DNA of 64,000 bases from Kitasatospora sp. MAP12-44 (GCF_029892095.1 NZ_JARZAE010000004.1:992001-1056000), one strand, 5' to 3'; positions 1 through 7,719 are shown, counted from the stretch's first letter. Made by a program: numbers and translations. The notes: generated by a model not told the origin, from the letters alone.

Positions 1-726
1 CTGGAGTACCAGGTCATCCACGTTTAGCGGACTCTGCTCGATCAGCTGAAGAGATACCGTCTGGCCACCGGCAATGGTGGTGACGCCGCTCGAAACGCTC
101 GCGGTGGTTAGGTCAGTCTGCTGAACGGCGGTGTTCTGCGTGGTCTGCTGGGCAGTCGCAGTACCAGTCTGCACCTTGGGAATGTTAATGCTGTCGGTGC
201 CAGCCGGTAGGTCCATGTTCGGGACCAGGTTGGCCGTAATCCGACCCGGGCGAGCGAAGCGAATAAACGCATCCTCTAGCCACTCGGGGGGCACGAATTC
301 CCCCCCGGCGCCGTTCGCGGTGGAGATAGCGCGCTTCTCCAGGTCGGCAGCGCGACCCCGGTCATTCCGGGAAAGGCGGTCGATCGCGTCTCGATCAGCC
401 TTGTTCCTGGCTAGGTGCAGATCTCGGAAGTACGACCGGCCGCGCGGGCCGCTACGGTAGATCTCCGGCTCGCTGGTCACCTTGACCGAGGGGGCATATC
501 GCCGGGTCATCTCGGCGGCAGCGTCGTCCGCGCGAATCTGCGCGTCTAGCTCGGTCGCCCGAGAGTCGATCTCTCGAACCTCGGTCTCAATCTCATCAAA
601 TCGGGCCGACTCGGAATCGGCAAGCGCGCGACTTTCGGACTTGGCAGCATCAATCAGCTTGACCAGTTCCGCACTAAGGGCCGCGCGCTTGGCTAGGAGG
701 TCGGCGACTAGGTCGCGCTTATTCAA
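1..726 (-). CDS. HK97-type major capsid protein, 5' part (runs off window)
   Basis: I translated this leftward frame directly; the first 242 codons are visible and open to the window edge. Residues 2 to about 75 are charged and heptad-like, as in the scaffolding (delta) domain that the prohead protease removes in HK97-type capsids. Around residues 135-150 comes the usual transition (STANGAGGEFVPPEW), then capsid-fold sequence with NLVPNM, the DSINIPKV strand and QLIEQSPLNVDD. The start is a TTG at 726 preceded by AGGGGA, a slightly close ribosome site; no ATG or GTG fits better. It follows the protease gene, the normal order in HK97-like head modules, with a palindrome in the gap. Confidence 0.88.
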   Translation of the reverse strand, partial: MNKRDLVADLLAKRAALSAELVKLIDAAKSESRALADSESARFDEIETEVREIDSRATELDAQIRADDAAAEMTRRYAPSVKVTSEPEIYRSGPRGRSYFRDLHLARNKADRDAIDRLSRNDRGRAADLEKRAISTANGAGGEFVPPEWLEDAFIRFARPGRITANLVPNMDLPAGTDSINIPKVQTGTATAQQTTQNTAVQQTDLTTASVSSGVTTIAGGQTVSLQLIEQSPLNVDDLVLQ

Positions 727-747
727 GAATTCCCCTATGGGTACAGG

Positions 748-770
748 GCATCGACTAAGTTAGTCGATGC
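748..770. repeat. 23-bp perfect palindrome, copy 1
   Basis: Half-site GCATCGACTAA, one central base, then the exact complement. It fills the gap between the protease stop and the capsid start. Two further copies lie at 4907-4929 and 6156-6178; all are intergenic within the element. It may be an operator or a transcript hairpin. Confidence 0.9.
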
Positions 771-1481
771 TCAGTGTGAGAGATTCAGCGCGCGCAAGCG
801 GGCCGAGAAGAGAGCTAGGGCGGCTTCCGTCGGGGTGTCGGCACCCTCCGGCGCTTCGCCTAGTTCGCGCATTACCGCCCGAGTGATGTCCGCTCGGGGG
901 TTCAGTGCGCGAAGAGCCTCGATCAGGTCGAGGCTTCGCATGGTGGCGCCAGCAGTCGCCGGATTGGCGCCAAAATTCACAACGGAGACATCCCCCTTGT
1001 GTAGATCCAAATCCGTGATGTCCCGCTGGGTATAGTCCGGGCTCCACTCCTGCTGACGGACCCGAAATCCAAAAGACATCTCGTCAACGTCTTTGCGATC
1101 CATGGCAATCTGAAGGTCCCTGACGACGCTCTGCCTGGGGTCTAGGTCCGCTTCGACATGCAGCCCGGTCGAGTCCTCGGCGAGCCGCATAGTGCCGCTG
1201 CCAGTCCTCGCGAGGGTCATGCCATCATGGTTGAGCTTGAATGGCACATCGGCGCCTTCGGCGAGCGTGCGAGCGAACGCACCGCGCCGAATCACCTCCG
1301 AGTACTCACCCATGTAGTCAGCCACCGTGTACGGCGTGTCAGTGACACTCGCATATCCGGTGAAGGTCAGGGTTTCCCCGCCAGTCCCGTTGGCAATCGA
1401 CGTGAGCTGAACGTCCCGGAATGCGGTGCTGCGGGTTTCGATTGCGCCTGTCTGTCCAGCGCGCGTGGAGAAGTCGTTCAG
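771..1481 (-). CDS. HK97-family prohead (caudovirus) protease
   Basis: Serine protease that processes the capsid scaffold domain during head maturation. The GYAS motif near the N-terminus, the histidine in FKLNHDG and the serine in DEMSFGFRV match the conserved family blocks. Homology begins well upstream of the first GTG in this frame (at 1325): the segment with LTFTGYASVTDTPY would be lost if that GTG were the start. Upstream to the in-frame stop there is no ATG, GTG or TTG, but a CTG at 1481 overlaps the portal stop as CTGA and follows GGGGGCGG. I therefore place the start at CTG, giving 236 residues. It lies between portal and capsid, as expected. The product is secure; the start codon is inferred. 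Confidence 0.85.
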   Translation of the reverse strand: MNDFSTRAGQTGAIETRSTAFRDVQLTSIANGTGGETLTFTGYASVTDTPYTVADYMGEYSEVIRRGAFARTLAEGADVPFKLNHDGMTLARTGSGTMRLAEDSTGLHVEADLDPRQSVVRDLQIAMDRKDVDEMSFGFRVRQQEWSPDYTQRDITDLDLHKGDVSVVNFGANPATAGATMRSLDLIEALRALNPRADITRAVMRELGEAPEGADTPTEAALALFSARLRALNLSH

Positions 1482-2737
1482 AGTACCGCCCCCAGAGCGT
1501 CGGCGGTCGGTTGAGACTTACCGGCCTGCATATCCTTCATTGGCTTTACATTGGAATTCAGAGGGGCCGCGATATCGTCGCCACCATCAATCGGGGCGTA
1601 ATTCTCAAGCGCCCGGATCTCATTCGTCGTGAGAATTGCGGCAGAGCGAGCGGCACCATAGACCGCGTATCGGCCAGCGGCATCCGTACGCAATAGTGCG
1701 TCCGTGTTGAATCGGGCAGTCTGCGGAGCGGGCAGCATGGCGGACCAAGCATCCTCGAAACGGCCAAGCCACGGACCTAGCGTGTAGGCCAGGAATCCTA
1801 GACTTTGCTGTTCAATGCCGGTTCCCCAAGATGTGGTTTTATCTACTTGGCCGAGCATGTGCGGAGGCACACCAAAGAGCGTTGCCATGTCGAGATTCTG
1901 CGCCGCCCTCGTACCCAGGAATTGGGCATCATCAGGCGTGACAGAAATGGCCCTCCAGGAAGCTCCACCGCTCAAAATTCCGACGGTGTGTGAGTTCTCC
2001 AGGCCGCCATGGGAGGCGGTAAAGCTCTCCTTGAGACCCCGGGCGCGTTCCTTATCGAGATCGCCGGGAACCTCAACGACACCGGTAAGGTGTGCCCCCT
2101 TGGCGAAGAATCGCGAGCCGAATTGCTCAGCGGCGAGGCCGAGCCCGATAGCGTTCCGGGCATAGGCAATTACGCTCATGCCGGTAGCGGACTCGGGGTA
2201 CGAGAGCCCGATGATGTGCACAATGTCGAAGGCATCGACCGGCTTCCGGTCGATCTGATATGAACGCTCACCAGTGCTGTCGAATTCGCAGCGAACACGG
2301 TCCGGGTGAATGACGCGAAGGCGGTTCGGTCGTCCCCGTGCATCCCGGGACAAGACCAGCAGGTACGCGTTCCCCCGTAGGAGAAGTGACACCATGCATT
2401 GTGAGAGCCCTAGGCGCCGTGTGGGACGCCGGGTGTCGTTCTCCCCGCCGAAAGGGTCGGAGACAATAGGGGGAGGGGGTTCTAGGGTCTTCCTGACGGC
2501 TCCCTCGGACCGCACAGCATCAAACGGGAGTCCCGCCACAGCGTCACTGAGAATGCGCACGCATGCCGAAACGGCAATAAGCTGCATTGCCGAATCGTCC
2601 GTAACCGGGACGCCAGCGTTCGTGACTGCTGCGAGACTTCCATTCGACGGGATTGCCCAAGGATCACCGGCGCCGGATGGGATGTAAGCGCGCCGCTCAA
2701 AGGCCCGTCTTAGGAGGCTCAACGATCGATCAGCCAC
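1478..2737 (-). CDS. Phage portal protein (HK97-type)
   Basis: Forms the dodecameric ring at one vertex of the head through which DNA enters; it works with the terminase next door. The 419-residue length is typical. Recognisable blocks are the N-terminal SACVRILSDAVAGLPF, the LLLRGNAYLLV strand with HPDRV, and the C-terminal FGVPPHMLG followed by QQSLGFLAYTLGPWLGRFE. The GTG start at 2737 lies inside the end of the upstream 54-residue membrane peptide gene (19-bp overlap), so translation is probably coupled. Its stop overlaps the proposed CTG start of the protease. Confidence 0.93.
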   Translation of the reverse strand: MADRSLSLLRRAFERRAYIPSGAGDPWAIPSNGSLAAVTNAGVPVTDDSAMQLIAVSACVRILSDAVAGLPFDAVRSEGAVRKTLEPPPPIVSDPFGGENDTRRPTRRLGLSQCMVSLLLRGNAYLLVLSRDARGRPNRLRVIHPDRVRCEFDSTGERSYQIDRKPVDAFDIVHIIGLSYPESATGMSVIAYARNAIGLGLAAEQFGSRFFAKGAHLTGVVEVPGDLDKERARGLKESFTASHGGLENSHTVGILSGGASWRAISVTPDDAQFLGTRAAQNLDMATLFGVPPHMLGQVDKTTSWGTGIEQQSLGFLAYTLGPWLGRFEDAWSAMLPAPQTARFNTDALLRTDAAGRYAVYGAARSAAILTTNEIRALENYAPIDGGDDIAAPLNSNVKPMKDMQAGKSQPTADALGAVL

Positions 2738-2883
2738 CCTAGGACAACCAGACCGACCCCGGTCACTATTAGTCCCGCAAGCTCATTCCAGGACCAGGCT
2801 GCCGTGAACAGGCACGCAATTCCTGCGAGGTCGGCAGCGTCGGCAATTGCTTGGCGAACCTTTCGGGGGTCGTGAGATTTCAT
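2719..2883 (-). CDS. Small membrane peptide between terminase and portal genes
   Basis: A 54-residue frame starting with ATG at 2883, eight bases after a near-perfect AGGAGG ribosome site. It begins MKSHDPRKV and continues into two hydrophobic stretches (IACLFTAAW and LIVTGVGLVVLGWL) separated by SWNELAG, suggesting one or two membrane segments. It fills the only gap between the large terminase and portal genes and overlaps the portal start. I recognise no function. The strong ribosome site, tight packing and coherent hydrophobic pattern support a real gene. Confidence 0.72.
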   Translation of the reverse strand: MKSHDPRKVRQAIADAADLAGIACLFTAAWSWNELAGLIVTGVGLVVLGWLIDR

Positions 2884-2894
2884 CAGTGACCCTC

Positions 2895-4415
2895 CTACAG
2901 ATCAGCCCAGGAAAAGAATTGCGGAATGGGATCGGATTCCGGCTCGAACGAAGCCCGCTCTAGCCCCATGACCGCAGCAATTGCTAGGTCAATCTTTCGG
3001 GGCGAGCCTTTGGAATCCTTGGAAAGGCGAGAGCCGCGTGAATCGGTGCGGATCGCACAATTGGAAAGGTGCCGCGCTAGGCGCTGGTCACCTGAGTGAG
3101 TGAGAGACCTATTCAGCACGGCCTCATAAAATCTCGTCGTCGCCGGGATCATTCGAGCCGGAGACTGAGGGAATTCGACCACCGGCAGACCCTCTGACTC
3201 CAGAACCTGATAGGTCCTGGCCCAGCGGTAAGGGTCACACACGATTTCTCGCACTTGCCAGCGTCGGCAGGCTTCCCGGATCTCGGCTTCAACGTCGATG
3301 ATCGGGACTGCCCAGTCATTCCCTACGCCGGTCGGCTTCTCCCATGCAGCTACCACATCAACATGCGGCGGATTCTCGCCCACAGCGGGGCGGACGACTA
3401 CCAAAGCCGTGCTGTCATTATTGAAGCTGCCGTCAAATCCCAAAACGACGTCTGAGCCATCCGGGATCGTCACGGCGGGGTCAGCGCAAGCGTCCCACGT
3501 ACCGGCCGGAAGCCAAGCCTGAGCCGTCGCGACCCACTGATTAAGGCGCTTCGTCCTAAATTCAGATTCCGGCGTTCGCAGAACAGAAGATTGGAAATCC
3601 TCAAGGCTGACAATGTCGCCTAGGCCGGGATTGGCAGTCGCCCATGAATCCGGCGAGCGGTGGTCAGCTTCGTCCGGGGCACCCCACCAGGAGAAAAAGA
3701 AGGCAGGGTCAACAACTTCACCGGAAGCCACTTGGCAGCCGTACTGAAACATCCCATAACACAGGGAGTCTCCGCCGGTCGAGTCGGTGCGGACACCGGC
3801 CGTGGTAATGCCGACCATAAGCGGCTCACGGCGTGCACCGGAAGCCAGAGACATTACGTCCCAAAGCTCACGGGTTGGCTGTGCATGGACTTCATCCGCA
3901 ATCGTTAGGTGCGGATTCAGCCCTTCCTTTGTGAATGCCTCGGCACTCAACACCCGGTAGACGGAACCCGTCGCCGGAAGCTCAATTGCGTCTCGGTAGA
4001 CCCGAAACATATTCGCGAATTGCGGCTCTAGCTCGATCATTTTCCGGGCAGTGCCGAAAACAATTCTCGCCTGTTCCTTGTCGGCGGCTATCGAGTAGAC
4101 CTCACCACCGCGCGGACCAAAAGCGAGCCCGAAGATAGCAATTCCGGCCGCTAGGGCACTCTTTCCTTGCTTGCGAGGCATCCCGATGAGCGCCTGTCGA
4201 TGCCGAAGGAACCCATCCGGGCGCCGTGCGAGCAATTCGCCAACTAGGCGAGTCTGCCACGGGCGAAGCCGTATCAGGCTGCCAGCGTCCCCGCCGATCG
4301 AGTCTTTAGTAACCCGTAGGAATTGCTCGGCAAATTCCGTGAAATCAGCGCCGTCGCCAGCTGCGATTTGCTCGGCAGGGACGCGCGTAAGCCACCGGGG
4401 CTCATCCAAACTCAC
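2895..4415 (-). CDS. Terminase large subunit
   Basis: ATP-driven DNA packaging motor and headful nuclease, 506 residues. An ATPase core is visible: a Walker A-type GMPRKQGKS around residues 78-86 and a Walker B-type LTIADE around 168-173. A C-terminal RNase H-like nuclease begins with VVLGFDGSFNNDST (first catalytic Asp) around residue 340, with later acidic positions in EIVCDPYRW and KIDLAIA. The GTG start at 4415 overlaps the small-subunit stop as GTGA, so the two subunits are coupled. Ends 11 bp before the small membrane peptide gene. Confidence 0.95.
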   Translation of the reverse strand: MSLDEPRWLTRVPAEQIAAGDGADFTEFAEQFLRVTKDSIGGDAGSLIRLRPWQTRLVGELLARRPDGFLRHRQALIGMPRKQGKSALAAGIAIFGLAFGPRGGEVYSIAADKEQARIVFGTARKMIELEPQFANMFRVYRDAIELPATGSVYRVLSAEAFTKEGLNPHLTIADEVHAQPTRELWDVMSLASGARREPLMVGITTAGVRTDSTGGDSLCYGMFQYGCQVASGEVVDPAFFFSWWGAPDEADHRSPDSWATANPGLGDIVSLEDFQSSVLRTPESEFRTKRLNQWVATAQAWLPAGTWDACADPAVTIPDGSDVVLGFDGSFNNDSTALVVVRPAVGENPPHVDVVAAWEKPTGVGNDWAVPIIDVEAEIREACRRWQVREIVCDPYRWARTYQVLESEGLPVVEFPQSPARMIPATTRFYEAVLNRSLTHSGDQRLARHLSNCAIRTDSRGSRLSKDSKGSPRKIDLAIAAVMGLERASFEPESDPIPQFFSWADL

Positions 4416-4882
4416 TCCCGGGGATTACGGCGAGCTAGCATCTCCTCAAATGCGTTGCGGGCTTTTACTTCCGCTACTCCCATTCGGGTTCGGTCGGTCG
4501 GAGTTAGCCCGAGCACCGAGAAGAGCTTGCCTATTTCGGTTTCAATTGTGGAAAGCATTCCGACGACAGGGTGAGCGTAGGCGTAACCCTTGTCGGTATA
4601 GAGCACCGCCGAGCTTTCAGCGAGAAGCTGCCGGAAGTCGGCACGGCGGTCTACCTTCTCGCACAGCATCACGAGGGGCGGGCGGTCGGTCTCGGCAAGC
4701 CATACGGCGCCACTGACGACGTGATCCCACATGGCGCGACCCTCGGGGCCGAGATGGGCCGGTGGAGCCGCTAGAACGGCGTCCACGGACTCTACGGACT
4801 CAAGATCCGGCAGGGTGCGCTGTCCGGGGTTGCCAAGCTTGCGCTTGCGCTCGGCCGGAACCGGCGGGCGACCGGCAACCAT
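4412..4882 (-). CDS. Terminase small subunit (P27 type)
   Basis: DNA-recognition partner of the packaging motor, 156 residues. The N-terminal GRPPVPAERKRKLGNPGQR stretch, the following LP and the central helices with MWDHVV and FRQLLAE fit the phage terminase P27-like small subunit family. The C-terminal part with LGLTPTDRTRMGV is the usual end of that family. ATG start at 4882. A palindrome (4907-4929) sits 24 bp upstream of the start, where an operator or promoter element would act on the whole head-gene operon. Confidence 0.88.
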   Translation of the reverse strand: MVAGRPPVPAERKRKLGNPGQRTLPDLESVESVDAVLAAPPAHLGPEGRAMWDHVVSGAVWLAETDRPPLVMLCEKVDRRADFRQLLAESSAVLYTDKGYAYAHPVVGMLSTIETEIGKLFSVLGLTPTDRTRMGVAEVKARNAFEEMLARRNPRE

Positions 4883-4906
4883 GGCAGAACCCCCGTTTCC
4901 GATGGG

Positions 4907-4929
4907 GCATCGACTAACTTAGTCGATGC
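4907..4929. repeat. 23-bp perfect palindrome, copy 2
   Basis: Same sequence as copy 1 apart from the reversed central base. It lies just upstream of the small terminase gene, at the head of the packaging/capsid gene run. Position suggests control of that run. Confidence 0.9.
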
Positions 4930-5085
4930 TCTTCGGGAGCCCCCGAATGTATGCATATTCATACGGACACCCCCCCGGTCATAATTTCGCAGCGGTGTGT
5001 GGGGGCATGGGGGCCGGGTCCGGACGGTTAGCTCGCCTAATGAATAACCCACCCCCCGGACCACATACTTATGCAGTCCTGGCGG

Positions 5086-5430
5086 CTAGCGCCGGTCGCG
5101 CTTCCTGGAATTGCACGCTCGGCACAGCACTTGCAGATTGCTGCGGTCATCAGTCCCGCCGCGAGCCTTTGGCACGATGTGATCTACTGTTAGTTGAGTG
5201 GTATCTACATAGTGGATATCGACCTGATATCCATTGCAGTAACCACCGTGGGCGGCAATGTAGTCAGCCAGAATCGAATTACGAAGCTGAACCCATCGAT
5301 ATCCGTAACCACGCGCCGTCGCGCTGCCACGCTGCCGATTCCACAGCGAATTGAATTCGCGTTCGTGCAGATCACAACGGCTCGAATTGGTCGTTAGCGT
5401 GCCGCATTCGAGGCACGGACGAGAAGGCAT
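5086..5430 (-). CDS. HNH endonuclease (zinc-binding)
   Basis: Metal-dependent DNA nuclease of 114 residues. An N-terminal CLECG and CDLH pair suggests a zinc site; the HNH core is TVDHIVPKARGGTDDRSN followed by LCRACNSRK. I start at the ATG at 5430 (MPSRPCLECG), since the longer upstream extension is arginine-rich and unlike the family. HNH proteins directly before terminase genes are common in HK97-type phages, where they act with terminase in packaging; that role here is inferred. Confidence 0.87.
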   Translation of the reverse strand: MPSRPCLECGTLTTNSSRCDLHEREFNSLWNRQRGSATARGYGYRWVQLRNSILADYIAAHGGYCNGYQVDIHYVDTTQLTVDHIVPKARGGTDDRSNLQVLCRACNSRKRDRR

Positions 5431-5440
5431 CACACCGCCC

Positions 5441-5770
5441 TTACCAGCCTGTAGGCAACGCCACAGCAACGCCGGGATTAGGCGAACTGTTGGCCGTCGA
5501 TGGTTCCGGCGTACAACCACAGGTCGGCGGCGCGACGCACGTATTCTGATGAATCCGCGAAGCGAGATCAGCAGTGATCGCATGGGTCGCACATGCCATT
5601 ACCAGAATGGTCGTGTTGGCTGCCGTCGGCGCGGTGCTGAACGTATTCGCTGCCACAATGGCAGCTAGCTCGGCAGTCGTCGGGCGACGTTTCCACTGGC
5701 ACACAGCAGGACTTCCGCACGCTCCGCAGGAAAGGCCAACAGGACCGGCAGGGAGAACCGGAGACGTCAT
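5441..5770 (-). CDS. Small cysteine-rich phage/actinobacterial protein
   Basis: A 109-residue protein that starts at the ATG at 5770 and overlaps no neighbour. It has a paired-cysteine N-terminus (CGACGSPAVCQWKRRPT), then MACATHAITADLASRIHQ, then CVAPPTCGCTPEP. This layout of Cys-X2-Cys, Cys-X2-His and a final Cys cluster looks like a zinc-ribbon-type protein often seen in actinobacterial phage and mobile elements. No catalytic motif is evident. It lies between two HNH genes in the same orientation. Confidence 0.68.
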   Translation of the reverse strand: MTSPVLPAGPVGLSCGACGSPAVCQWKRRPTTAELAAIVAANTFSTAPTAANTTILVMACATHAITADLASRIHQNTCVAPPTCGCTPEPSTANSSPNPGVAVALPTGW

Positions 5771-5779
5771 ATCAGCCCC

Positions 5780-6151
5780 CTAGAACGGTGGATTGGAGAA
5801 ATTGAAATCCCGCCGAGTCTTCGCCTTATGGCACGGTCGGCAGAGGATCTGAACATTCTCGGCGGTATCTTCGCCACCTAGCGCGAGCGGACGTATGTGG
5901 TCCACATCGGCGGCAGATGGAAGAATGTGGGATGGGCACACAGCGCACTTCACCCAACCGGAACGGCGCATCTCGGCGCGAAGGTCAGCAGCAGCGTTAT
6001 TGCCTGCCGCTATCGCTTCACGGCGAGTTCGCCGAGCTTGCATGGTGGGACGGGCTTCGTAGAGCGCGAAGTGTTCAGCGCAACGCCCGTGATGCGTGGC
6101 TGGCGCCTGACAGTCGATGCAGACGGCAGTCAGAGTGTTCACCAGATCCAT
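5780..6151 (-). CDS. HNH endonuclease, second copy
   Basis: 123 residues with a CIDC and CAEH pair near the N-terminus, a CAVC pair, and the HNH core ADVDHIRPLALGGEDTAEN followed by LCRPCHKAK. It is clearly distinct from the HNH protein at 5086-5430, so the element carries two. The ATG at 6151 is only 4 bp from a 23-bp palindrome. There is no room for a normal ribosome site between them, so either the transcript is leaderless or the true start lies further in. Confidence 0.85.
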   Translation of the reverse strand: MDLVNTLTAVCIDCQAPATHHGRCAEHFALYEARPTMQARRTRREAIAAGNNAAADLRAEMRRSGWVKCAVCPSHILPSAADVDHIRPLALGGEDTAENVQILCRPCHKAKTRRDFNFSNPPF

Positions 6152-6155
6152 GAAG

Positions 6156-6178
6156 GCATCGACTAACTTAGTCGATGC
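6156..6178. repeat. 23-bp perfect palindrome, copy 3
   Basis: Lies between the tRNA-like cluster and the HNH gene starting at 6151. Same half-site GCATCGACTAA as the other two copies. A protein bound here would control entry into the HNH and head genes. Confidence 0.9.
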
Positions 6179-6182
6179 TCGG

Positions 6183-6256
6183 TGCCCATCCCCGGATTTG
6201 AACCGGGAACCTACGCGTTCTAAGCGCGTCGCCTCTGCCGATTGGGCTAGATGGGC
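6183..6256 (-). tRNA. tRNA with UAG anticodon, short variable arm
   Basis: Folds as a 74-nt tRNA: 7-bp acceptor (GCCCATC/GATGGGC), U8-A9, a 3-bp D stem, anticodon stem ACGCG/CGCGT, 7-nt loop CTTAGAA, 5-nt variable region, T arm CCCGG/CCGGG with TTCAAAT, and A73. The anticodon UAG would read CUA (Leu). Genuine leucine tRNAs have a long variable arm, which this lacks, so the charging identity is uncertain. CC but not CCA is encoded. Confidence 0.82.
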
Positions 6257-6260
6257 AAGG

Positions 6261-6331
6261 TAGTCTCTGCCGGATTCGAACCGACGTTACCGGCTTCACG
6301 CCAGAGTTCTAGGCCGCTGAACTAAGAGACC
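6261..6331 (-). tRNA. tRNA-like gene with contracted anticodon arm
   Basis: 71 nt with a good acceptor stem (GGTCTCT/AGAGACT), D arm GTTC/GAAC, and T arm GTCGG/CCGGC with TTCGAAT. The D-loop end GCGGCCTAG resembles Glu/Gln tRNAs. The anticodon arm folds as CTGGC/GCCGG around only five bases (GTGAA), or as a 7-nt loop CGTGAAG closed by a mismatch with no U at position 33. GAA (Phe) or UGA (Ser) could be read, but neither is secure. Confidence 0.65.
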
Positions 6332-6386
6332 TACACGCGAGGCTCAACCGTCGTCGTGCGTTCGCATGTAAAGGGTGCGACCCTCG

Positions 6387-6458
6387 CGCACCTTGCGGGA
6401 CTCGAACCCGCATTACCCGACTAGCTGCCGGGCGGCTTTCCAGTTAGCCGAAAGGTGG
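6387..6458 (-). tRNA. tRNA-like gene lacking U33
   Basis: 72 nt with D arm GGCT/AGCC, T arm GCGGG/CCCGC with TTCGAGT, and acceptor CCACCTT/AAGGTGC with a mismatched first pair. The anticodon loop CAGCTAG has A where universal U33 belongs. Standard numbering gives GCU (Ser), but the variable region is only 4 nt. The arm can also close into a 6-bp stem with a 5-nt loop. It may be degenerate or specialised. Confidence 0.6.
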
Positions 6459-6925
6459 TTGCACCCTGTGCGGTTCGCTCGGCGGAGAGAGGACCGGCGT
6501 TCGCCGCACGGGGGCTCACCCACTAGGGAGCACAGTCGTTGCCGATCTCGGCGAACGCGCTGCATTGGTGGGCTCACCCACTAGGGAGCACAGTCGTTGC
6601 CGACCGGCCAGCACGGGGGGCATGACGATATGACGTTCGGCAGTGCCGTTCTGGCTTTCCTTAGATGGACCATAGGGAAACCTGAAATCGTCTAGAACCG
6701 TCATACCGTCATAAAGACCAGGTCAGAGGGGGTGTCGAGGACTGACGGAATGACGTTCGGCGCTGCCCGGCTTGCCGCTTGCCCTGTCGGCATGTCCACG
6801 CTGATTCAAGCTTTGTGACCCTAAGTGCATCCTTGGCAACTCTCGGTATCGCACAAGTGTTCGAATGAGTAGGCAAAAAAAGGGGCCCGCCCGGAATGAT
6901 CTCCGGACGGGCTCCGAGGGGACGG
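6459..6925. other. 467-bp gene-free region with two repeat pairs
   Basis: No convincing gene on either strand. It holds the 34-bp direct repeat (6512-6545 and 6570-6603) and an imperfect 25-bp repeat (6623-6647 and 6743-6767, 21 of 25 identical, exactly 120 bp apart, core ATGACGTTCGGC). It lies between the tRNA-like genes and the next gene upstream, so it may be a control region for the leftward transcript. Confidence 0.7.
6512..6603. repeat. 34-bp direct repeat, two copies 58 bp apart
   Basis: Copies at 6512-6545 and 6570-6603 are identical. Each contains TCAC-N4-TAGGGAGCACA-N5-TGCCGA. The same spaced motif recurs at 9514-9543 just upstream of the integrase. The second copy also forms a short inverted repeat, GTGGG-CTCA-CCCAC. 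Confidence 0.9.
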
Positions 6926-7249
6926 CTAGAAGTGGCTCCGGCGGTGCCGTTCCACAGAAGTGGGAACGCGCTCCGGCCACGTGCCGGAATCGTTGCGTTC
7001 CTGGATGCAGTTGTCGCACGCCGGTTGCTTCACGCTCCGTGCCATAGCTTCCGGCGTGAAATCGGGGGTGTAGACCGCTTCTCCGTTCACCACGACCACA
7101 TCCGGCGGAAGGTTGGTTTCGGGGTCAATGCGGATGGTGTTCACGCACTCGGGGCACGCCCAGAAACTCGACTTGCACTGAACGCACTTGAGCAGTGCGG
7201 TTGCTTCTGCGGTCTCCGAGAGCCAGGCAAGGAACCCTGTGTCAGTCAT
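6926..7249 (-). CDS. Small zinc-ribbon-type protein of unknown function
   Basis: 107 residues starting at the ATG at 7249. Two Cys-X2-Cys pairs (CVQC and CPEC) lie close together, followed by a third (CDNC) near the C-terminus, suggesting zinc binding. The middle part (IDPETNLPPDVVVVNGEAVYTPDFTPEAMARSVKQPACDNC cannot be tied to a known enzyme) reads as a normal folded sequence. It may be a small nucleic-acid-binding protein of the element. Its orientation matches the rest of the element. Confidence 0.65.
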   Translation of the reverse strand: MTDTGFLAWLSETAEATALLKCVQCKSSFWACPECVNTIRIDPETNLPPDVVVVNGEAVYTPDFTPEAMARSVKQPACDNCIQERNDSGTWPERVPTSVERHRRSHF

Positions 7250-7394
7250 GAGGCAAGGCTACCGGCGCGAGCCGACAGGATGCCCTAGAACGGCAGTCTG
7301 CGGGCACGGGGGAGCCCCGGCGGTCTCCATGGACCATCCGGGGCTCTCCAGGGGCTCTAGTGCTGCTGTCCGGCCGTGAGGGGCTGTCAGGGAG

Positions 7395-7625
7395 TCACCA
7401 TTGCATCCCGTTGATTCCTGCCCAGGTTTGATCCAAGTCGTCTCGGATCCATTGGGCGGCGGCCAACTCGGCGGCAGGCACTCCGGGTTCGTTCAGGTCG
7501 GCCTGAAGTGCAGCCTGAATGGTTTTCGGCTCTCCTGTTTCCAGCGCTGCCCGTAGTCGGGTCGAGAGGACAGATCCAGGCGGCGGAGTGCCCGGGGATG
7601 GGGGTTCGGCAGGTCGCATGCTCAT
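7395..7625 (-). CDS. Small hypothetical protein of the element
   Basis: 76 residues if started at the ATG at 7625 (MSMRPAEPP); a second ATG lies 6 bp further in. After a proline-rich start, the rest is predicted helical (RLRAALETGEPKTIQAALQADL, then AAELAAAQWIRDDLDQTW). I recognise no family. It lies 94 bp upstream-to-stop from the integrase in the same orientation. There is no strong ribosome site, so this is a moderate call. Confidence 0.5.
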   Translation of the reverse strand: MSMRPAEPPSPGTPPPGSVLSTRLRAALETGEPKTIQAALQADLNEPGVPAAELAAAQWIRDDLDQTWAGINGMQW

Positions 7626-7719
7626 GTCCAGCAGCGTAGGGCTCCAGCGAGACTCCGCGTGCGGAAACGGCGAAGCCCCGCCCAACCTGGTGACGGGTCA
7701 GACGGGGCTCAGAGGGCCG

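Noticed and set aside
131-763. Plus-strand frames at the left edge
   Set aside because: They are shadows of the minus-strand capsid gene, which translates to a clear HK97 capsid from TTG 726.
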